Assembly: GCA_009760855.2 (NCBI GenBank)
Contig: WPIO01000342.1
Span: 64,001-76,896 of the forward strand
Direction: 5' to 3'
Length of the DNA stretch: 12,896 nt
From: Cristatella mucedo
Taxonomy: Eukaryota > Bryozoa > Phylactolaemata > Cristatellidae
Under the pieces are notes generated by a model. The model had not been told where the DNA came from. It was given only the letters and a program-made list of their open reading frames with translations, and did no database searches. Below are positions 8,757-12,896 of this stretch, piece after piece. Within the stretch, counting starts at the first letter, position 1, and every line of letters starts with the position of its first letter. Both the position numbers and the translations under genes were made by a program.

Positions 8757-10110
8757 CATTACGAACAGATAATAATAATAATAATAATAATTCACTTGAT
8801 AAAGCGCCCTCAGAGAACTTAATCTCTCTCTAGGTGCTTTACATTTGCTGTAAAGTGAAATGCAATTAATGGTAAGTAAAATCATGCTTGAAAAAACAAA
8901 CGAAATGAATAATATGGTTAGGGGTGACATGCACAGGGTCAGCATGCAAATGTGGTTAGTAGCAGCATGCAGTGTCAGCACGCATAAGCACATCAAGGAC
9001 GAATCACAGGGACCCACTAAATGCTGTCCTAAATAGGTGTGTGTTTAGGTTCCTTTTAAATGTGGTCAGGTCAGGGGATGTTCTGACGCAGGTCGGGAGG
9101 GAGTTCCAGGCTGTGGGAGCATACGAACCAAATGCACGGTCTCCAAAGGATTTAAGGTTTGTATGAGGTATTTCTAGACTGTTGGATTCCGAAAAGCAGG
9201 TGGTACGATGCTTGGCCTGATGGGGTATTATATCTGACAGATAGGCTGGAGCCATAGCATGAAGGGACCTAAAAGTGAGCGACAAAACCTTGAAGTCCAT
9301 CCGTTGCTTGACTACTAGCCAGTGCAGGTCGGCGAGAAGTGGAGTAATGTGGCAACTGCGATGCTCACGGCAGACAAGTCTAGCTGCAGAGTTTTGCACC
9401 AGCTGCAATCGCCTGATCGCACATGCTGGTAGGCCAATAAGCAGTGAGTTGCAGAAGTCGAGATGGGATGTCACGAATGCATGGACCAACTTAGATGTGG
9501 TATCTTTATCTAAACAAGCCCGAATTTTAGCAATTTATGAAGCTGAAAATAGGTGGATTTGACTGTGGAGCTGATATGGTCGTCTAACGAGAGGTCGATT
9601 TGGAATATGACACCTAGATTTCGAGCTGATTCAAGTGGAGATATGCTGGCAGAGCCAATTTTGAGAGTCAGCATGTCCCACAATCTCTGGATCACACTGG
9701 GTTTGCCCATAACTAGTAAGTTAGTTTTATCATCGTTAAGTTTTAGAAAATTTGCTGCCATCCATGTGCGGATGTCATCAATGCATGCAGCTAGTGAGTT
9801 TAGAGAATTTGAGGTGCTCGAAGGCTGGGAGGGATCAAAGCAAAGGTACAACTGAGTGTCATCCGAATAGAAGTGAAAGCCAGATGCTGATCTAATACAG
9901 ATTGTTGAGGTAGCCCCTACTTCAAAGGCTCACCGGATGACAATTTGCCATGCATATCTATGCTTTAAAATTTGTTGCTTCGACAGGACTGAAACCACTG
10001 CAGTGCTGCCGCAATGATGCCCAGGCGAGACTATAGGTGCTCAAGAAGGTCATGATTGTGATGTGTGGCCTGATGCATTCTGCTGTTATAATTAGAGCAG
10101 CACCCTGACA
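8757..10110 (-). mobile_element. L2-type LINE, copy B: longest copy, partial reverse transcriptase with 3' tail
   Basis: Read 5' to 3' on the minus strand: an FDTVDH-like segment (HNHDLLEHL*SRLGI, about 10055-10020), a QWFQS block, then GLPQQSVL (9893-9916), the degenerate form of the RT motif B0 PQGSVLG. The catalytic FYSDDTQLYL follows (YSDD at 9858-9869), then LKLNDDKTNLLVMG (near 9746-9705), SARNLGVIF (9620-9594), LVHAFVTSHLDFCNSLL, ARLVC, HITPLLADLHW, GDRAFGSYAPTAWNSLP and a stop at 9004-9006. The family normally has about 30-40 residues between PQGSVLG and YADD; here only 23 nt separate them and the frame changes, so an internal deletion has occurred. Two stops precede PQQS, and a one-base frameshift lies near 9535-9545. 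The 3' UTR (8800-9003) and AGAGATTAAGTTCTCT hairpin lead into an (ATT)n tail. The copy cannot encode an active enzyme. Confidence 0.92.
8769..8792 (-). repeat. (ATT)n 3' tail microsatellite of LINE copy B
   Basis: About eight AAT units on the plus strand (ATT on the element strand) directly follow the conserved GGCGCTTTAT...AATT end. Short 3' microsatellites of this kind are typical of L2/CR1 LINEs, which lack poly(A), and mark the junction made at insertion. Confidence 0.9.
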
Positions 10111-10306
10111 TTAATGTACATGCCTCAGCTGTGGCCAATAGTTAAGCCATTGACTGGCAGGCCACTAATGTATGTCATATTTCTTGACATCTGCTGTGAT
10201 TCATCGAGCTCTCATATATGTACCAGGTGAGAGTAATAAAGAGAGTCTCGTTTACTGCTCACCTCCTGGTCCTGTCCTCCTGAGTCTCCCGTGAGACCCC
10301 AGTAGA

Positions 10307-10310
<4 letters not shown>
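10111..10310. other. No recognised gene; lone AATAAA and repeat boundaries
   Basis: LINE copy B fades out around 10110. An AATAAA signal sits at 10235-10240, followed by GAGAGTCTCG and a CT-rich stretch to 10310. This layout recalls the R-U5 part of a retroviral-type LTR, but I found no partner LTR or primer-binding site, so no call is made. Confidence 0.4.

Positions 10311-10357
<47 letters not shown>
10311..10357. repeat. C47 homopolymer
   Basis: There are 47 uninterrupted C residues on the plus strand (G on the minus strand). The tract lies about 15 nt from the 3' end of the family 2 LINE copy. The minus strand could form G-quadruplexes. The recorded length is likely inexact. Confidence 0.95.
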
Positions 10358-10358
<1 letters not shown>

Positions 10359-10369
10359 CCGAAGCCACA

Positions 10370-10604
10370 GCAATACAATGTAATGTAATGTATCTCCGTC
10401 TGTAACTCCACAAAGTCATAAAGACCATGTGGGTGTTACGCAGGAGAGTTTTGTATAGCGCACTCACAGCCTAAACGGCTTTCGGTACGCATTCGGTAGC
10501 CAACACACTTCGTCTCACGCAACAAAGAGAAAGTGGGAAGCATAGCAGAGTCAGGAGAGCAGTTGAGGTAGTGAGTAGAATAGAAGTAGCAGCTCAGGAC
10601 TGCT
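10370..10604 (-). mobile_element. LINE family 2, copy 2 (3' end only)
   Basis: About 215 bp are shared with the copy at 6184-6410 at roughly 90% identity by eye, including the shared stop TAA (10436-10438) and the GGAGTTACAGACGGAGATAC sequence before the tail. The tail is longer here, three ACATT-type units. The encoded C-terminus (LNC.SPDSAMLPTFSLLRET, then VGYRM.TES and QNSPA) stays in frame with copy 1 across a 3-bp deletion. Similarity stops abruptly at 10604, the 5' truncation point of this insertion. Confidence 0.88.
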
Positions 10605-10857
10605 GCTGGTATCGAAAACTTCCCCGAGATCCAATAGAACTAGCAGCGAGACTCTCTGCAGGAGTCCGCATTACTGAGCAGTTTTGTTATGATTCGCCCT
10701 GAACCAAGGAAGTACCCGACAAGTTCTGTTTTTGGCTGTGAGATACAGCTTTCACAAATATTTCCACTAATTCAAAGTGAATTGAATTAGGTAGTCAAAA
10801 GGACGATAAGATGTGTGAATGCTTGTGTGGGCACACAGCTAAACTGCACTTTTGGTG
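10605..10857. other. No feature seen
   Basis: Unique-looking AT-rich sequence between the family 2 LINE end and the next repeat. No coding signal or repeat was recognised. Confidence 0.5.
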
Positions 10858-11005
10858 TCAAATATACAATTCATTTGTATAGCGCCTTAAGAGAACTTGA
10901 TATCTCTATTGGGGCGCTTCACATATGCCACCACATATGCCATGGAGCTCGAGCTCATGACCTCGACCGTCAATACATTTTGCCTTGACCTTGGTCAATG
11001 GTGGC
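10858..11005 (-). mobile_element. Possible short SINE: tRNA-like head joined to an L2-type tail (tail D)
   Basis: The minus-strand 3' half (10925-10858) contains GAGATATCAAGTTCTCTTAA followed by GGCGCTATACAAATGAATT, a clear version of the tail of LINE copy B. About 20 nt upstream lies a B-box-like GAGCTCGAGCTC (10945-10956). It is preceded by GGTCGAGGTCATGA, which resembles GACCGAGGTCGTGG of SINE copy 1, and further upstream by an A-box-like GACCAAGGTCAAGG (10983-10998). Head, short linker and LINE-like tail is the usual SINE design. The tail is certain; the head is degenerate and is an inference. Confidence 0.45.
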
Positions 11006-11434
11006 TTCCCAATTTTCTTCAATTTATTTGACGACTTCAGCCATACCTTGCTAAGCGATAAGGAACTGTAGCTATTTGTCTAGTGTCGCAAACAGGCTGT
11101 AGGTTCGTAGCACTGGTGGCGTTTAAAAAAATCTGGAAGCTAGCATTGCAAGCTGGGCTGAAAGTGTGCGGCTTATGAAGCCTTTGGTGTGCGAATTGCC
11201 TGCTGGGGCATTGCATAGCGTTATCCAGCTGCAGGCGCAGCCCTTGGCGGGGCGGGTGAAAGTTCCGGGCAACTGCAAGATATCGAAGCAGCTTGCCTGA
11301 ACGCTTGGCCAGGCAGCTGCAATCGTCGGTGACAGTATTTGCCGGCTTTGCTAGCTAGCCTATTCTCCTTGAGTTATTTCAAGTAGCCTGCGCTGTGCTG
11401 GCTACGTGTCACCACGACTACTTGGCGTCTGCAG
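11006..11434. other. Upstream flank or intron of the CUB gene
   Basis: No domain-bearing exon was recognised. The stretch ends with GACTACTTGGCGTCTGCAG, a plausible 3' splice site at 11434 that would open the first CUB-coding exon. Any signal-peptide exon of the gene may lie here or outside the window. Confidence 0.35.
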
Positions 11435-11639
11435 GTACATCCGAGTTTGTCGATTTGGGAAAATGCGAAGGTGCTCAGCAGTGTCCGGCAATTTCGGGCG
11501 ACGCTGGTTTCTTAATCACATCGTCGACGCCAGCTGGCGCATGCCATGTGGGACACTTACTGCAACCAGCGGAATCCTCATCACTCTGGAAAATCCTGTG
11601 AATGTAACTCAGTCAGCAGCCTGTGCATCGTGGTTCAAG
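11435..11639 (+). CDS. CUB-domain protein, exon encoding the N-terminal third of the domain (partial gene)
   Basis: From Cys at 11547 the frame reads CGTLTATSGILITLENP, then VNVTQSAACASWFK. This fits the CUB start CGG.L.A..G.I.SPNYP..Y....C.W.I with the same spacing: eight residues from SG to the NP pair and nine more to the second Cys. CUB domains are extracellular disulphide-linked beta-sandwiches, found in secreted proteases, matrix proteins and receptors, that bind proteins, carbohydrates or calcium. The exon ends TTCAAG|GTCAGC (phase 0). The start at 11435 uses the CTGCAG acceptor; later CAG acceptors (11478, 11481, 11533) are possible, and the residues before Cys are not CUB-like. No initiator or signal peptide is visible, so the gene begins upstream. 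The domain is completed by exons at 11939 and about 12156. Membership in this family is inferred by eye. Confidence 0.55.
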
Positions 11640-11938
11640 GTCAGCTCAGGGACCGGACAGGATGCCTGTGGCCAGCCCGCTACAGAGCCGAGGAGCTCTT
11701 CCTACCCAGCCCTGCCGTGGCCACTTTAGTAGGCAGCGCTCTCTCATCGGATTCGATGGAAGTATTTAGATACTCAGGTGAGCCACACCCTGCCGGCTCA
11801 AGGTCAGGGGTTTGTTGCATCGTTCGTTGGATGCACACCAGTTTCTGCCTTCGCTGGAGAGGAGAGAGAGAGAGACAGTCAAGAAGAGGATACAAGTCTA
11901 TGCTTTGTGTGACTCTTTTTTTTTAACCGGATTTGCAG

Positions 11939-12074
11939 AATCTACATATTTCACTCTCTGTCAGCTGCCTACGGTTCGCTTTGAAACGCCTCGACGTTTG
12001 CAATGACGCCCTTTGGTCTCTCCAGCGGCAACTGCAGCACACAGCTGCAAGGGCCGCCTGGAGTCGCACTGAGA
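11939..12074 (+). CDS. CUB-domain protein, middle exon
   Basis: It is preceded by a strong 3' splice site, a T-rich run (11912-11924) then GGATTTGCAG|AAT. In phase 0, matching the previous donor, it reads NLHISLSVSCLRFALKRLDV, then CNDALWSL. This resembles the CUB centre, ..I.L.F..F.L.....C..D.L.I. The frame stays open until TGA at 12116-12118, so the exon must end earlier. GAGA|GTAACG (12074/12075) is the best donor, and GGA|GTCGCA (12062/12063) is an alternative; both are phase 1. The stretch after LWSLQ is not CUB-like and is longer than usual, so the donor may be misplaced. Confidence 0.45.
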
Positions 12075-12155
12075 GTAACGCTCCAGCTAATCCAGCCGAG
12101 GAATTGAATCTGGGCTGACCGACAAGTGTGTGTGCTACACACCAGATGGCGGCAG

Positions 12156-12287
12156 TGACGGCAGCAGCAGTGCCCGGCCTGTGCTTCACCAAAAGCACAC
12201 CTGTAACTTTCGACAAGGGCAACGTCACCATCGTCGTCAGCAGCGACGCTGCAGGCGTGCGCTGTGCAGCTGTGCTGAAAATCGACG
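12156..12287 (+). CDS. CUB-domain protein, exon encoding the C-terminal third of the domain
   Basis: In the same frame it reads VPGLCFTKSTPVTFDKGNVT, then IVVSSDAAGVRCAAVLKID. This fits the CUB end, ..CG...P......GN...V.F.SD....GF...Y, with the characteristic N...V..SD block. It ends at a near-consensus donor, GACG|GTAAGG (12287/12288), in phase 1, the phase at which extracellular domains are usually bounded. The acceptor is one of several CAGs at 12155-12170, all phase 1 and compatible with the previous donor. The exact start is therefore uncertain, but every choice removes the TGA at 12116. Confidence 0.5.
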
Positions 12288-12396
12288 GTAAGGATGAGAG
12301 CCCTGGGGGGGGGCGCTAGCCGGTTTTCTGCTGGTGGATGTCGCAACTCCAGCACAGTAACTCACTTTTTATGAGCCCGTCTTTTCTGTCACCCAG

Positions 12397-12401
12397 ACTG
12401 A
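12397..12401 (+). CDS. Possible terminal exon of the CUB gene (stop codon immediately after splice)
   Basis: CTTTTCTGTCACCCAG|AC is a good acceptor. Joined in phase 1 to the G at 12287 it gives GAC (Asp) and then TGA (12399-12401), which would end the protein right after the CUB domain. ATTAAA, a common variant polyadenylation signal, lies at 12406-12411, closer to the stop than is typical. The gene could equally splice further downstream, outside the window. Confidence 0.25.
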
Positions 12402-12411
12402 TGCAATTAAA

Positions 12412-12649
12412 TTTGGCAAGTAGCAAGCATGGGAGAAGAGAGGCAAGCGTTCAAAGCGAGAAACGTGTGCACGATGGATGGTCAAGTCAAGCATGAATTT
12501 CGTAATGTCTCATGCACTTCGTCCTCGCTGCTCAGTAGCCAGTGCTACCCCGGTCACGCTTCCTCTCGGCTCTTAAGCTCGCCCATAGATGTAACACCTC
12601 GTCGTGAGACTGCCTTGCCCTCTTCCACATCCACATCCAGGCATGCAGA
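12412..12649. other. No recognised gene
   Basis: A 76-codon plus-strand open frame starting with ATG at 12429 has a Ser/Thr-rich second half but no recognised domain. It may be 3' flank of the CUB gene or part of the unrecognised body of the retroelement whose tail follows. Confidence 0.4.
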
Positions 12650-12659
12650 GTATATTTGA

Positions 12660-12705
12660 ATCCCCCTGGTAAGAGATTAAGTTATCTGAAGTTGCCATAC
12701 AAATG
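12660..12705 (+). mobile_element. LINE-type 3' tail (tail F)
   Basis: CCTGGTAAGAGATTAAGTTA, then TCTGAAGTTGCCATACAAAT, matches the tails of copies A and B (CCTAGGAAGAGGTTAAGTTC, TCTGACCATGCTTTACAAAT). The terminal repeat is TA instead of ATT. No LINE or SINE body was recognised upstream. Confidence 0.65.
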
Positions 12706-12741
<36 letters not shown>

Positions 12742-12766
12742 ATATATATATCTGCATGTATATATT
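12706..12766. repeat. (TA)n microsatellite
   Basis: About 14 TA units (12706-12733), then TG/TA interruptions and a second TA block to about 12766. It follows directly on the CAAATG end of LINE tail F, so it probably grew from the element's 3' repeat. Confidence 0.95.
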
Positions 12767-12896
12767 TTTTTTACTGTCGTGCAATCTCAGTTGCAAAGGT
12801 CCACGGGGCCTTGCAGTTGTCATAGGCATTGCGAGCGTGTCCTTGCACAGGGGTCCGCCTACCCCCCTCCCCATCGTGGGGGGAGGGGAGTTCCAA
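12767..12896. other. No gene; C-rich and G-rich arms at the window edge
   Basis: C6TC4 (12862-12872) is followed five bases later by G6AG4 (12878-12888). The arms can pair imperfectly as a hairpin, and the G-rich arm could form a quadruplex. No coding signal is visible. Confidence 0.5.

Noticed and set aside
8733-9017. Minus-strand 94-codon open frame ending in poly-Tyr
   Set aside because: It lies in the 3' UTR of LINE copy B, and the tyrosines are the ATT tail repeat read in one frame.
10235-10310. AATAAA plus GAGAGTCTCG and a CT-rich stretch resembling the R-U5 part of an LTR
   Set aside because: No matching second LTR, TG...CA ends, primer-binding site or gag/pol sequence was found.
11680-12355. 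Minus-strand open frames of 71, 102 and 128 codons
   Set aside because: They overlap the CUB exons antisense, match no family, and are best explained as shadows of GC-rich coding sequence.
1-12896. CRISPR array, prokaryotic operon or phage-defence system
   Set aside because: There are no regularly spaced direct repeats, no bacterial-type gene packing and no relevant protein families; the content is animal-type retroelements and spliced exons.

Overview
The window looks like nuclear DNA of an invertebrate metazoan. The evidence is several decayed L2/CR1-type non-LTR retrotransposon (LINE) copies, tRNA-derived SINEs, long homopolymer and microsatellite tracts, and exon fragments with GT/AG splice signals. 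There are no operons, no Shine-Dalgarno-led reading frames and no recognisable rRNA or intact tRNA gene. The species cannot be named from the sequence.

Layout. Positions 1-2283 hold no recognisable gene; they contain a perfect 12-bp hairpin, a 42-nt alternating purine/pyrimidine tract and a (GCC)5-C29 tract. Positions 2284-3051 carry two copies of one tRNA-derived SINE in opposite orientation, with a short LINE-type 3' tail between them. Positions 3052-4530 are mostly featureless, apart from a lysine-rich open stretch that ends at a consensus splice donor. From about 4530 to 11005 the window is a graveyard of 5'-truncated retroelements. Family 1 comprises copy A (+, 4745-5325), copy G (+, 7020-7660), copy H (-, 7770-8745) and copy B (-, 8757-10110). 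Family 2 comprises two copies (-, 6175-6830 and 10370-10604). Isolated 3' tails occur at 2556-2592 and 4530-4585, and a possible tRNA-headed, L2-tailed SINE lies at 10858-11005. All copies are broken by stops, frameshifts or deletions and retain only 3' portions of the reverse-transcriptase ORF.

The only convincing host gene is at 11435-12401 on the + strand. Three exons in compatible splice phases together spell a CUB (extracellular, disulphide-bonded beta-sandwich) domain. A possible fourth exon supplies an immediate stop and is followed by an ATTAAA signal. Further downstream is another LINE-type tail running into a (TA)n microsatellite.

I see no new multi-gene system. The most informative observations are: one 3' tail motif recurring at least seven times on otherwise different elements; a tRNA-like head joined to that tail; preserved reading frame between the two family 2 copies in a C-terminal extension; and the CUB exons. 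All similarity statements are by eye.
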